Assembly: GCA_013365325.1 (NCBI GenBank)
Contig: JABVXV010000042.1
Location: 296,866-360,865, forward strand
Length of the DNA: 64,000 bases
Reading direction: 5' to 3'
Source: Dipetalonema caudispina
Taxonomy: Eukaryota > Nematoda > Chromadorea > Rhabditida > Onchocercidae
The notes below the pieces were generated by a model. It made no database searches. It saw only the letters and a list, made by a program, of their open reading frames with translations, and was not told where the DNA came from. A program made the translations under genes and the position numbers. Each line of letters begins with the position of its first letter. Position 1 is the stretch's first letter. This document shows positions 1-13,195 of this stretch, piece after piece.

Positions 1-3000
1 AAGCCAGAAGGTCTGAAAATTAATAAAAATTTGAGAATATTGAAGCTTTTACAAATGCAAAATTAGTCTTTTTTTTATGTAGAGAAACATCCTAAAACTT
101 CTTAATGCTACATTGTTCAGGTTAGATCATTTTCAGAGGAATGGGAAAGAAATTATGGCATCGCGACAAAAAGAAGATCTCAATACGTGGTTCTGAATTT
201 CACATTTAAAAACATCACTTTCTGTTTCGTACGAAATGCCAAGAACTATTTGTTCGGGATGAAAAAAGTAAAACAGTGAAAGACTGATCAGTAAAAATAT
301 GATATAAGCTTTTTACACTGAACAGTTCAACAAATTCTGTCACTAACGTGTAACTTTAGCTTACTAACAGGACAGTCATGTTGTGAGAAATAACTTACGA
401 AGTTTTAAAGCCGCGAATACCATGTATACTTTGATTATAATTGATGAAATCTTCCGAAGCAATAGGTAATTCCGGTCGATATGGAAGAAGCATTTCTTCG
501 GCTAGTTCTTGTGTCATTTCCAATGGGCGGCGAGCATCCAATAGTCGTTTAGAAATTACATATATAGCACCAAATGGCATCGCCACCAATAAAGATCTAG
601 TTGACAATCCTAATTCTAAATTACAAGAATACGATAATTCATATAACAGCTCCATATGAAATCCGACTTCAATTTTTAATTAATTTGAAAAAATAAGTCT
701 GAAATAAACTGACAACAAAGAAAGCTAAAGAGGAAACAGAAAGTCTGTCCTAAACACAAATATTAAACTGACAATTACTTAGTACATCCCATTATCTTTC
801 TTTCTTCTTAAGAAGTACTTGCGACAACGTTTGTGCTATCATGTAATCACGCAGAATATACCAACTATTCCATTTTTCAACAAAGATATACTTCTTAATT
901 TCGTTTCTGGGCTTCTCAGGGTTTTGTATAAGATCCATGAGCTTAACTACTAACCAGTTTCTGTAACGCCTAATGCTGCCACTCCCTGAGGAAATATATA
1001 CGCTTGAGAAAGAGCTGTAACTCTTGCTGCTAGCGTATGCACAAGTGAATTGTAATGAAGAGCATCAGTTTGTTCAAGACCTTCGTACAACTCTACCACA
1101 GCTACTTCCATACGACGACCTTTTTCGTTCCAATATGAATAAGCTAGCCAATTTTCACAGTGGACCAAATGAACTGGACCAGCTATCTGTAAAATTTATT
1201 TTCCATAGTTTAACGTCTTTCTTGTAATCATTTCTTTACGGAATATCTAGTGACTTTTGAAAAATAAAACAATTTTTTTTAATACACTAGAATGCAAGAT
1301 ATGGCGTAAGTAATGAAGAATGAAGTACAGTGCCTCAAAATGTATTATTCTTTATCAAATTCTAGCCAAAATCATTGCAGTGGAAGTACTAACTATTTTA
1401 ATGACTGCATATTCGGCAAAGACTATTGAAATAATTGCAGAAATCTTTCTATTTCGAAGAATTTAAATAAATTTACTTTATTTTGTTTGCCACTGTATAC
1501 AATATAACCTGAGACTGCATCAACAAGATAAATTTGTAAAACCGAATGAACGGAATCAAGTACTGCAATTGCAACTAGATTTGGATTTGCATATTTATAT
1601 AGCACTGAACGGTTGCCCAATACTCTTCCAGCACTGTGAACTTTTTCTGAAAATGTAGAAATAATGAAACACAAGATTAACATAGAAAATCAATTACGAG
1701 ACTTTAATACAGATGTAAAAAATGAAGTAACTCACGATAGGACGGTTTCGGAACAACGGCAATAATCTTTTGTTCATTTCTTAAAGAGAGATTCACTTTC
1801 CAAGTTGATGAAAGCTGTTTACGGGAAACATTCAGGATAAAACCTTCTAAATTACCAGAAGCATTAAAGTTGAAGAAATGCAGCGGAACCTGCTGTTCCA
1901 GTGCATCCATATTTTCCGGGTATAACATGACCTAAAATAACCAGTAAAATAAGATTGGTTCAGAATCTATTCGAATCTCACCAAGTAAGAAAACATATGG
2001 TTTTTACATCAAACAACTGGTACAATTTTATTTATGCACAAATAAAACTTACTTTGTTATTCTCATCAAGCATGATGAGGTGATAAATATGTGTCTGAGC
2101 ATTCGCATATGGAAGAATTTCAACACGCTTGATAGAAGTGAGAAAGCTTTTTCGTTCGACTAAAGATCCTGTTATGGGATTAAAAGATATCAAAACTGCA
2201 TGCCCTGATCTCTGAAATATAACAAATCTTATATCGTTCCAGGAATAAACCTTTCTGTTCAATTGGAGAGATGGTTCCTTATGTTATTCCATTTAAATAA
2301 ATAATGAACAGTTGAACCACCATACCACTGATAAACTCAAACCTTATCATTAGCAACGACGGTAGCTTGTGGAGAAAAATGATAGTGGGCTGTAGTACGT
2401 TGTATGAAGAGAGGGATTTTTTCATTTCCCAGTGAGCCAAATAATGGCTTAATATTTTTCCCCAAATAAACGTACCATAAAACTGTTCCATCACTGCTAT
2501 CAATACCTGAAAGAAAGAAACTTCTACTGGTATTAAAGGCCGTAAATGAAGACACAATGAATAAAAATGAAATCGAAGTGATGAGTGACCAGCTTCGCTT
2601 TTTTTTAATGTGATCAAAACCTGTGATAACTTTACCGTCATTTCACAACGATCAGAGTTAAGCAAGACTCACCGTAAACAATAGATTTCAAAGTAGAAGC
2701 AACAATGATCTTTCGCAGATTAAAATAATCCCGTTCGCATGGTATGTCCTTTCTACGCGTACTTTTGCTGGAAAATCGAAAAGAAGCCATCCAGTCGGCA
2801 AATGACTTTGAATGAAATGGCAGAAAATTTGAAGATGAGAAAATCTGATTTGTTGCACCAATACAAGCACGACGAAACTGTTCTATTTGACTTCTTAGAC
2901 GCCGTATTAATGATTCCATTATGGTACCTGTAGAATTTAAATAAAATTTGGATTTTGGAATCACCTCAAGATTTTCATTAGCTTTAGCTATCGGCTGATG

Positions 3001-6000
3001 AAGAATGCACTAGGTTGAAGGGGTGACTTCATTTCACGCTTCAATACGATGTGGCGAAATCACAAGATATTTGAATTTCTACTTTTTTATTTCAAGTAAG
3101 AATAAAGGTACAGCTGAAAATGGAACTTGTAATGAAGCAAAATTACTGAGAATAAAGAAAAAATTTTTTAATAGGGGAACAAATAATATTTTGGAAAGTT
3201 TTAACAAAAATTTTTACGAAAAAAAATGAAAACTGAAGCGTCCACATTAAACAAACCATCATCCGATGCAAATTCAGATTCGATATCAGCTTGTGCTTCG
3301 GATAAAGGTAAATCAACCATTTCGACTGAAGTAATGGTACTTAATGCTTCATGTCTAATCCATTCTCTTGCAAGTTTGTTTGATGAGCCAACCAGATAAA
3401 TAAATCTACAATCTTCTAGAACAACGGCAAACTCGTATTCTTTTGATGTCTCGACAAAAGAAATGAATTTTATAGGGGCTGGATCTTTTTCTGGAATACT
3501 TCCCGTAAATAGCTGCTCTCCATTCACAGCATCATAAACGAGGATATTATTCGTGGATGTCGCAATAGCCAAAAGGTTTTGTCCACTAGTTGTCATATGT
3601 GAGGAAACTGCTTCGACCTGAAAATAACCACGAATTTCACCAAAATTCGAGCTTGAGATGTCACTTAGCACATCCTTCGATATCAAACTGTTTATCTCTT
3701 CTTCAAGTAAATTTTTAAATTTTACCTTCTCCAGTTTTAAAAGCAGCGCTGGTGGTTCTGATGAACTCACACGATAAACATAGGTATTCGTGAGAGTACA
3801 TACAACCATTACTTCTCTCATATTTAAATTAGGAATTCCAACTATAGACTGAAGTGAAGTGTAGCGCACAGTGAGCGGATCCAACAGTAAATCGACAACA
3901 TAAAAGCCTTTGTTATCAAAACATTGCAACAATGTATTAGACAAAATGCATCTGCAAAGAAATTTTTGTCATGATTTGAATGACCTATGAGTTCATTCAT
4001 AATAACTTTCTAGCTGAGAAAAACCTAATCATAAAAAAGATACGCTTTTTAATGCCTAAAAAATACACTTTTAACGTATTACATCTATCTTTCATCTATC
4101 TCTTTCAATTATAGTTGATGTCGTTTATCAATGTTTCTAAAGATACCTATTATTACATTCCAACCAAATTCTATATAACTCAGTGAGTATTTCATAACAA
4201 AAAATTTCTGAACATATATTTCACCTTTTCTCACTGAACCATCTTGCACTGAGATCCCGAACGTTTATAACTGCACCATTCGTTACATCAATTTGAATAA
4301 CTGCTAATTTTGTTCCTTCCACACCTCCAACCGCAGTAAGTGTTTGCGATCCTGGTACTGCCCCAATGCAGCTGTTAAAATATCCAGATTATTAAACTAT
4401 CTATGATTTGAAAAGTATTCTATACTAATAAGCAATTTAATACCCAATCTTATGCAGACATGCAGAGAATTTCAAAACAGTTTTAAATGCACTCCTATAA
4501 TTAAGACATATTCATTTGACACGTGATATGCCGAAGGCCATGTTTGACAAAATAATTCTGGGTCTAACAAGCAAAATATGTAAAACTGAAATAACGCTTT
4601 AACACGCACTCTACGTCCCCTGCACTCATTGCCCATTTAAGTTGACCACTGCTGAGAGAAAGTGCAGTTATATGAGCGCCTCTCAAGATAAACACGTTTC
4701 CATTTGATATTAATGTTTCCGTCTTCTTCCACCTGTGAAAATTTTTTGTTAGTAGTAAACAAATTAGTTCATATAGATTTTTCTTTTATTTTTCAGTTTC
4801 TCTGTTTTATAAAATATATACGTATAATACCTAAGAAGAACTGCTTATAACATTTTTTTACACATATCTTATTTAATTATATAAACTACTTACTATATAC
4901 TTCTTTGGTACCACCCATTAATCCTTCCTTATTACTTTTTCTCACTATTAATTTTTCTTTTTTTGGCTAATACATTTTCCCGAAAAAAAGATTTAATTTC
5001 TAGTGTATTCACAACACTAACTCTTCTCATTACTATACTCGAGGAAATCCCCTTCATTAACGTTTTATGTTGTGAATGGACCGCTTAATTACTTAGAAGT
5101 AATTTGTTGAATTTGAGTTTCCCAGACCAAAACACCGCTGTCTCGATTCCATGCTCGCACCACTTCACCATCTTTTGTTACTGTTATTATTACTGAAAAC
5201 TCTCTTGTTGAACTAGTAAAAAATGCAGTTGAAAATATCAAAACAAAAACGAAACGAAATTAAATGCTTAACAAAGCTAAAATTCGGGAAAAAAGAGCCA
5301 TAGTGGATATCAAGGTTTACATTTGCCAGCCGGTGAGAATGATAATTGAAGCGCAGATGAATGCTCCAGTTGTTGCCTCCAAGCTGTAACAATCTAACAG
5401 TTATAATATGAAAGAATACTTACTTGTTCTGTATTTATCTCTACTGTCTTACCATGATTATGCAACATTTATGTATTCTTCCATCATCATTACCATCCAC
5501 TATATCCGAAATATCATAACACTGATAGCAGTTACTTGGTTTCAAAAAACTTTCATTGTAAAAATTGAGAGAAAGTCAAAAAAAAGAAGGTATGTATTGG
5601 ACTGGGGTGACTGAAGATAACGAAGTTCCAATCCCCAATTGAATAATGTCATGGAATGATACCTATCTGTCCAGTCGATGCTTTCAGTGATGCGAATATA
5701 TCAGCTTCTGTTGAAACGAAAATATGTGGCAATTTCGTACCCTTCACCCGTTCCATATGTAGCTCCCGAATACAACCAACATATTTACGATGCCTGAATT
5801 GCATCTATTTCAGAAATTCATTTCGAAAATTCCCCAAACCAATAAATTAATGCTTACTTATTCAGCGCATAAATGAAAGGTAGAAGATAAAAAAAAAATG
5901 AACTCTTAAGAAAATCTATTATTTGTGAATCTAACCAGTCGAATTTGCCAATCTGGTCTTCGTATATCGCTGCAGCTATTGTAAACATTGCTGTAAACAC

Positions 6001-6015
6001 TAAAGAAAAAGCCAT
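1..6015 (-). CDS. emc-1: ER membrane protein complex subunit 1 (EMC1), 3' end truncated by window edge
   Basis: EMC1 is the large lumenal beta-propeller subunit of the ER membrane complex, which inserts multi-pass and tail-anchored membrane proteins. Exons, 5' to 3' on the minus strand: 6015-5936, 5793-5663, 5383-5321, 5192-5093, 4732-4610, 4371-4225, 3951-3257, 2927-2673, 2506-2343, 2211-2053, 1931-1736, 1646-1477, 1186-955, 615-399, 12-1. All junctions are phase-consistent and give about 914 residues; the family has nearly 1000. The N-terminus is a signal peptide (MAFSLVFTAMFTIAAA) followed by YEDQIGKFDW, the start of the mature family sequence. The C-terminal EMC1 (DUF1620) domain shows GRVLGNRSVLYKY, HLVHCENWLAYSYWN and LPIASEDFINYNQ. 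The last visible exon adds PSG after GIRGFKT, matching the family, so only the membrane-anchor tail is missing. An in-frame ATG lies upstream at 6039, but a TTTCAG acceptor between the two ATGs favours 6015 after trans-splicing. Confidence 0.95.
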
Positions 6016-6039
6016 CACCTGAAATAAATTTTTCATCAT

Positions 6040-7021
6040 TTTAAATTGAACTGAATCATTACATCACAAGTGAAGTTTCGGTGATTTTCATCTGATGCAA
6101 TCGTCCTATATCGAATAACTGCCATTTTCACATAAAAGGCAAGAATGTATTCGTGTTATTTTATTTATTCGGATAAATTCATGTGAGTACATCTATTTAT
6201 GACTTCCTTTCATCTCACGGGGATGTCTAAACTTTCACAGCTACAAACAACAACGATCAAATAATGAAGTAGAGGAGGATGTTAATTTTCATAATAGGCA
6301 AGAACAATGTCCGCTATTATGAGTATCTCTGAGATATCGGCATGAGCAACGGGTGGAGGAGTAGTAGTGATGATGTTGTATCCACGGTATTGCGGGGTAT
6401 TGGTTAGTACGTCCAGATTGCAAGGGAGATTAGGCTGAGACAGTTAGTATTATCATATTGCTGTTTCTCGAAATGTTGAGATGTCTCTTTCATACCGGGG
6501 CAGTTTTTTTCCTCTTTTTGACAAACCTATGAATTTAATATTGCTCAGATTTTGGAAAGCTGGTTATATGTTTATCGGGGATTAATGTAACATGTATGAT
6601 TGCGCTGTGGAAGCAGAAAATCTGAAATAAACAGATTTAGTTGCCCGTATAGTGTTAGGACATAATTCGCTGATTTTCGAATCTAAGGACAATAAATCTA
6701 AGTGTAACTAAGACTCACCCTTCAACTAGAGATTTATCCTAATCCTAAGTCAATGATAGCATATCAGATGGAGCGTGGGAAACGGCGCTATCAGCTCATT
6801 AATTGGTGATGTGGTTGTTTTCACCGTGGGGTAGTCATAGTGACATAGGATGATAGCTGAATGTTTTCCAGACCAGTGGCTTGTACAAACTTTAGGAATT
6901 TGTGGGTCGTCTTGTGGATTGCAAAGGTTGGGTAGTTCCCACGATGTGAGAAGTCCAAGTACGTGATATGATATTAGTAATTGCTGTTATGTTACAGAGG
7001 CGGAAGAGAGAGTGACACAAG
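6040..7021. promoter_or_regulatory. Divergent intergenic region between EMC1 and rps-18
   Basis: About 1 kb lies between the oppositely directed starts of EMC1 (minus) and rps-18 (plus), with no supported exon in it. It must hold both promoters. A TTACAG acceptor-like site ends about 24 bases before the rps-18 ATG and is the likely spliced-leader addition site. I see no TATA box or other motif I can defend. Confidence 0.5.
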
Positions 7022-7964
<943 letters not shown>

Positions 7965-8470
7965 TAAGACCATGATATATTGTTTTATTCTATTTTCATT
8001 CAATAAAGGATTTGATTTTTATTTTTCAATATCGTTCCATGTGGAATAAAGTCTGTTAACATTGATCACCCGCATTGTACAACCATCAGAGCTGTAGCTC
8101 TCAACTTCTCGTGTTTATATCCATTGCATCTGTTATTGAAAAGCCACGGAAGGTGGTGAATTGTTTGTCGAAAACCGCGTGTACGTTATAGTAACAGATT
8201 GGATACTTAAAATCGGTGAGCTTAGATAGATTTAAAGAAGTTTTTCGTGTAATCGTACACTAATCTAACAATCGAACTGTGTCACGGAGAGGTAGCAGAA
8301 ATAACGTGTTTTGTATGGCATGTTTGATTTCACCGGGCATTTATGTTGTTGTAAATAGCCTAATGACATGAGTGCGTGCAGCCTTGTGTGTTTGGTTATT
8401 TTATCATCTCCTAGATTAACGTTTTTCTTATCAATTTCCAAAAACTTGAAGGTCTATCGAGAGTTGAACC
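7965..8470. other. rps-18 3' flank and arp-1 promoter/5' UTR
   Basis: About 500 bases between two plus-strand genes. It holds the rps-18 poly(A) signal and, presumably, the arp-1 promoter. No other exon is supported. Confidence 0.4.
8002..8007 (+). terminator. Poly(A) signal of rps-18
   Basis: A canonical AATAAA hexamer 38 bases after the rps-18 stop codon, in a T-rich context. Its position fits 3' end formation of that transcript. Confidence 0.6.
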
Positions 8471-11010
8471 ATGGATTCTTATGATGTGATAGCAAATCAG
8501 CCAGTTGTTATCGATAATGGGTCTGGGGTAATAAAAGCTGGATTTGCTGGTGACCAGACACCAAAATGTCGTTTTGCTAATTTTGTTGGACGACCAAAGC
8601 ATACGAGAGTAATGGCTGGTGCTCTTGAGGGCGACTTGTTCATAGGTAAAGTTAACTGCAGTTTGCAGATTTATTTTGTATTTTTGTTTCCTGTCAGATT
8701 CCTGCTTCCTCACAGCACGACGCTGATGTGTAGATTAGTGCAGAATCGATTTCGTAAAACCCTCATTTAGGTCCCAAAGCACAGGAGTATCGAGGACTAC
8801 TATCGTTAAAGTACCCAATGGAACATGGCATAATAACGGATTGGAATGATATGGAACGCGTATGGCAGTATATTTATAGTAAGGATCAGTTACAGGTATT
8901 TCAGTTTCTGTTTAATTCAGTTTTTACTTTATCTTACTTTGTTTTAGACGAAACATTTCGTTGTTGGAGGGTTTAGTTGGTCATATTCAAGAGTCTGTAC
9001 AATTTCAGATATTTCCGGAAGAACACCCAGTGTTGCTTACAGAAGCACCTCTGAATCCACTTAAGAATCGAGAAAAATCAGCTGAAATATTTTTCGAAAC
9101 TTTTAACATACCTGCTTTGCACATCCAAATGCAAGCTGTTCTTTCGCTTTATTCAACGGGTCGTACAACAGGCGTTGTTCTGGATTCAGGAGATGGTGTA
9201 ACACATGTTGTACCTATCTTTGAGGGTTTTGCCATACAGCATGGGTTCGTTTTTCTAGATTAGTCATTGACTTGTTTCATAGCGTTCAATTTTTACCCGA
9301 TCTTTTTCACCGACTATGTTTTCTTTCTGTTCTTGAAAGATTAACTCACAAATAGATTAAAACGTGTTGCATTGTGAGTTCTTTCGAGAAATTGATGCTG
9401 GGCCGTGCGATTACGTCGCTAGGGAAGACCCGCTATAGCGGATGCTAGTATAGTTTTAAAAGTATCGTAATTCTTAAAATATTGAAATGAGATTTAGTAA
9501 TACTACATCCTTCTTCATTAAAGTATTGCCACGTTACTGATGTTTTTTATTGTCATCATTGACTATCTTTCTTGCGCTTAATATGATTAAAATTGAGTTA
9601 AGCGTGAATAATCCAGAATTGAGAGAATGGATGTCGCAGGACGAGACGTGACAAGGTATCTTCGTCTGTTACTTCGCAAAGAAGGAGCTAACTTTCATCG
9701 ATCATCAGAATTTGAAATCGTCCGGGAAATTAAGGAAAAAATGTGTTACATCGCGACAAATGCTGCAAAAGAAGAAAGTAACGAAAGCGAGAAAGTGCGT
9801 TTCACCTTGCCTGCTGTTATTGTAATAGCTGATGGGATGGTCTTCGTTAAATACAGTTTTCCGTAACACTGAGTTAATCATTTCATCTAAATTTAGGCAG
9901 CGTATAAGCTTCCCGATGGTTCGACACTCGAAATTGGACCAGCTAGATTTCGTGCTGCTGAGATACTATTTCGGCCAGACATTATTGGCGAAGAATGGCC
10001 AGGCATTGCTAATGCTCTCGATTTGTCTATAAGAGTATGTTAATTTTTCTTTGTTATTAATTACCCAGTATTATACAGCGCTAAGTTTATAGTTCAACAG
10101 ATTTCTATGGCCTTTACTGAAGTAAAATCGCTCTCTCGAAAATGAACAAAGTGTAAGAATTCGTGAAATTTGGAAATATGATAGTTATAGACTTTTGAAA
10201 TTAGTTGAATTTTTTCAGATAGACCATATACCTGTACAGTAATTTCATGACTTTGAGCAAGCGTACCATGTATATTATGATTTTATTAAAAAATAACTTT
10301 TTGTTCAGAATCTTCGTTATAATTCGTAGATTTTGTGTTTTTAAATGTAGTTCAATAACAGTATAGTGACCATTAAACAAACATGTTAACGTAATGTAGC
10401 AGAAATGTGATCGGGATTCCGTTATGTTTTTAAGCTTTCAAATTTTCGTTAGTAGCGACGTTGTCTTCACTGCAGCCAGAAAACTTTTGCAACTGGCCAT
10501 TTCAATTTTACTCCTTTGTTTGAGCTTTTTGTCATCCTTCTCTTTTACTAAGTAGGGTTGAAGAGATTGAAGAAAAATCCTTGTTCTTGCTGAATATAAA
10601 ATCCTATCCTTTTTTTCAGCGTTGTGAAATAGATCTGCGCAAAAATTTGTATAGCAATATTGTATTAAGTGGTGGATCAACTATGTTTACTGGATTCGGT
10701 GATCGATTACTAGCTGAAGTAAGTTTTGCTGAACAGATACTGCTTGATTCATCCACATTTCATTCAACAAGACAAATTTTCTTTTTCAATTCAAGTTCAT
10801 GGGAGGAAAATTCTCTAATATCTATTACAGACGCGTCGATTAGCACCGAAAGACGTAAAAATTCGGATATCTGCACCGCAGGAACGATTATATGGTACTT
10901 GGATAGGAGGTTCAATTCTAGCCAGTCTTGACACATTCAAGAAAATGTGGGTTAGCAAAAAGGAATATGAAGACGAAGGGAAGAAAGTATTGCACAGGAA
11001 GACATTCTGA
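8471..11010 (+). CDS. arp-1: Actin-related protein 1 (centractin), dynactin filament subunit
   Basis: Arp1 forms the short actin-like filament at the core of dynactin, the cofactor of cytoplasmic dynein. Exons 8471-8645, 8771-8895, 9009-9244, 9617-9794, 9897-10034, 10620-10718 and 10831-11010 join in phase to exactly 376 residues, the human Arp1 length. It opens with [19 protein letters not shown], the Arp1 form of the actin phosphate-1 loop, and not an actin N-terminus. Other hallmarks are [12 protein letters not shown] (phosphate-2 loop), [11 protein letters not shown] (adenosine-binding loop) and the C-terminus [15 protein letters not shown] ending HRKTF. These separate it from conventional actin and from Arp2/3. 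No clear trans-splice acceptor sits just before the ATG. Confidence 0.97.
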
Positions 11011-11229
11011 GTAAATCATCTTAAAAAACGATGCAAGATGTGTCAAATAGCAATGGTGATCTTTCGACATGTATTTCATTGTTCTTCAGTTATTCTTAAA
11101 CTTATCTCATTTGTAACGTTCCTTCTTCTCTTAAATTAATTGAGACGAAAGAAATGTATAAATTATAAACCACGAATACGAAAAGTCTCATAGGTAACAA
11201 TTACTTACTCAACAGTAGAATATGCATAA

Positions 11230-11664
11230 TTACTTGAAGAATGAAGGCAATTCTTCTTTCGGGAATATCTGCCTATTATTTTCTTCATCGTTTCTAAGAT
11301 CCTGTGAAGTAGTTCTGTTATTCAATAGAAAACCATTTGATATACTTTCCTTTATAATACAGATCTCTTGTTTCGTTCCAGTAAAAAATACAATAAATGT
11401 AGTTTCTTTCACAAATTTTACATAAGAAATCTTTGAATGCTGCTGTCGTTTGAAAGTATTCATGTTAAATAATGATCCGCTGTTCTGCGTCACCCTTGGC
11501 AACATTGTACTTATGTCTCCTTTTAAGATATAAACATGGTCTGTCAGTAATCTCTGATGAAAAATGGTAGAGCTCGCAAGTAGGACTTTCTCTAAATCCT
11601 CACTGTTGGAAAAGTAATCAAAGGGACACTGATATTCGTAGATTGTGAAATTGTACGGTGTCAT
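11230..11664 (-). CDS. Orphan single-exon ORF, 144 aa, unrecognised
   Basis: An uninterrupted 144-codon frame with its own ATG and stop, read towards the 3' end of arp-1. I do not recognise the product. It is not membrane-spanning and shows no signal peptide; the C-terminal third is polar (NDEENNRQIFPKEELPSFFK). Shadow ORFs of 70-95 codons are common here, so 144 codons is suggestive but not proof. The frame stays open for some codons upstream of the ATG, so it could be the last exon of a longer minus-strand gene. Confidence 0.3.
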   Translation of the reverse strand: MTPYNFTIYEYQCPFDYFSNSEDLEKVLLASSTIFHQRLLTDHVYILKGDISTMLPRVTQNSGSLFNMNTFKRQQHSKISYVKFVKETTFIVFFTGTKQEICIIKESISNGFLLNNRTTSQDLRNDEENNRQIFPKEELPSFFK

Positions 11665-13195
11665 ATGGAAGCTTGGATAATTTGTTGTTTATATGCTTCG
11701 GTTGACGCTTTCATATTTCTATTCACTTCATGTAATGTTTGTTTTTGTCTGTGATTAGTTAACTCCACTGCTTTAGGTGTCTGGAAAAGCTAGGCGATCT
11801 ATCGATCGATCGAACGTCGAGCGATTGGAAACTTTCATTAACAATTGAAATGCATGCACACATACATGCATTTGAAGTAATTTGCTATAAAACCAATTTA
11901 TTGCTTAAAGTTTTGTAATTATTTTGATATCTGCCAATAAGCTGCTTATATTTCTAATAAAATTTTCTAGTCGTGGTGAGCATATTTTTCTAAATAATGT
12001 TTTAATTTCGGGCTTCACCGTAGTGAAACAGTTTCGTAGAAAAAGGGCCTACATTGGTGAATCAGTTCTTCCAATGGCAGAAATTAATCATCTGTTTGAT
12101 CCGTTATGCCAGAAGTGTTCCGGAACATAAAGCAGTCTCAGTTTGTTTGAAGCTGCTAGATTTCATTTTATGTTGCTTATTCTGCGAAGTTTTGGAGATT
12201 CATCGATGATTAGTGTGCAAGATATTGGTGGATCAGCCGCAAAAACTGTGTGGATTCTGCTGCAGCAATGGGTTTTGCGAAAAAGTTTTTTTTCCTAACT
12301 TGGACTTTTCTGGAATTAATGCCTCCAACATCATTCACTGAAACATTTTAAAAGAAGCCAGGAAAATTCTGAGGCATTCTTGTTTCCAAAGAAGCAATAT
12401 CACTCGTTCGCAGATGTTTAGAATTTTTTGAAGCATCTTAATATTAAAGTTGCAAGACTGAAGTAGTCTCTACTTGCTGGCTTATTTTGGTCATCTAGAA
12501 AAGGTTTTTATAGGAATTTCGTGAAATCATATTGCATTCCATATTAGAACAAACTGTTGACCTTGCAGTGCATTTTCTATTCGGCCGTTTTCATCAATAA
12601 AAGTGGAAAATGTTGGGCTTTTCTGTTAATTTATAATTAGATGATTTGATGAACGGTCAGTACAACGGCTGTCGGTATAACAAAGTTCATTAGTATTTAT
12701 TTGTTCCATGTAAAGTTATCAAATTTTCAAATACCGATCTTTCATTTTACTTCTCTTTGCTTTCAATGATTCATAAGAATTTGAATCGTTAATTCACATG
12801 TGTAAACTTGTGTAAATTTTATTCCTGTAAATATGACATTTGTTTTTATATCACATCTTATCTTTATTTTGTTCACGTCATCCATTAATGAAAGTTACAG
12901 CTTCTGGAACACTATACAATCTGTGCTAGTTTAAATCAGGATTTATGACATAAATTCTGTTTTGGCCTGAAATTCTTGCAACGAAATAAGATTTTGCTAA
13001 AAAAGGACTGAAATTCAATTTAAATTTATCTATATGTTTCGTCTGATAGCTGAAGATATAAATATGTAGATTTTATTCGTGATAACATTTCAATTTCCAA
13101 TATAATACTTTTAACTGCTAAATTTTCTATGCTTTTTTATACTTCAACCTATCAAAAATTTGTTTGAACTTAAGTCATAGATTATACTGTAAAGA
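11665..13195. other. Gene-poor stretch
   Basis: About 1.5 kb of AT-rich sequence. It has a short palindromic GATC-rich run near 11797-11825 and a 68-codon plus-strand ORF at 11924-12130 with no recognisable content. No exon chain can be built through it. It may hold the promoter of the Lys/Ser-rich gene. Confidence 0.35.

Noticed and set aside
11797..11825. GATC-rich palindromic stretch as a regulatory site or origin
   Set aside because: Short and isolated; no supporting structure around it.
11924..12130. 68-codon plus-strand ORF, considered as a transposon or gene remnant
   Set aside because: No recognisable motif, no terminal repeats, no splice partners; length is within chance for this composition.
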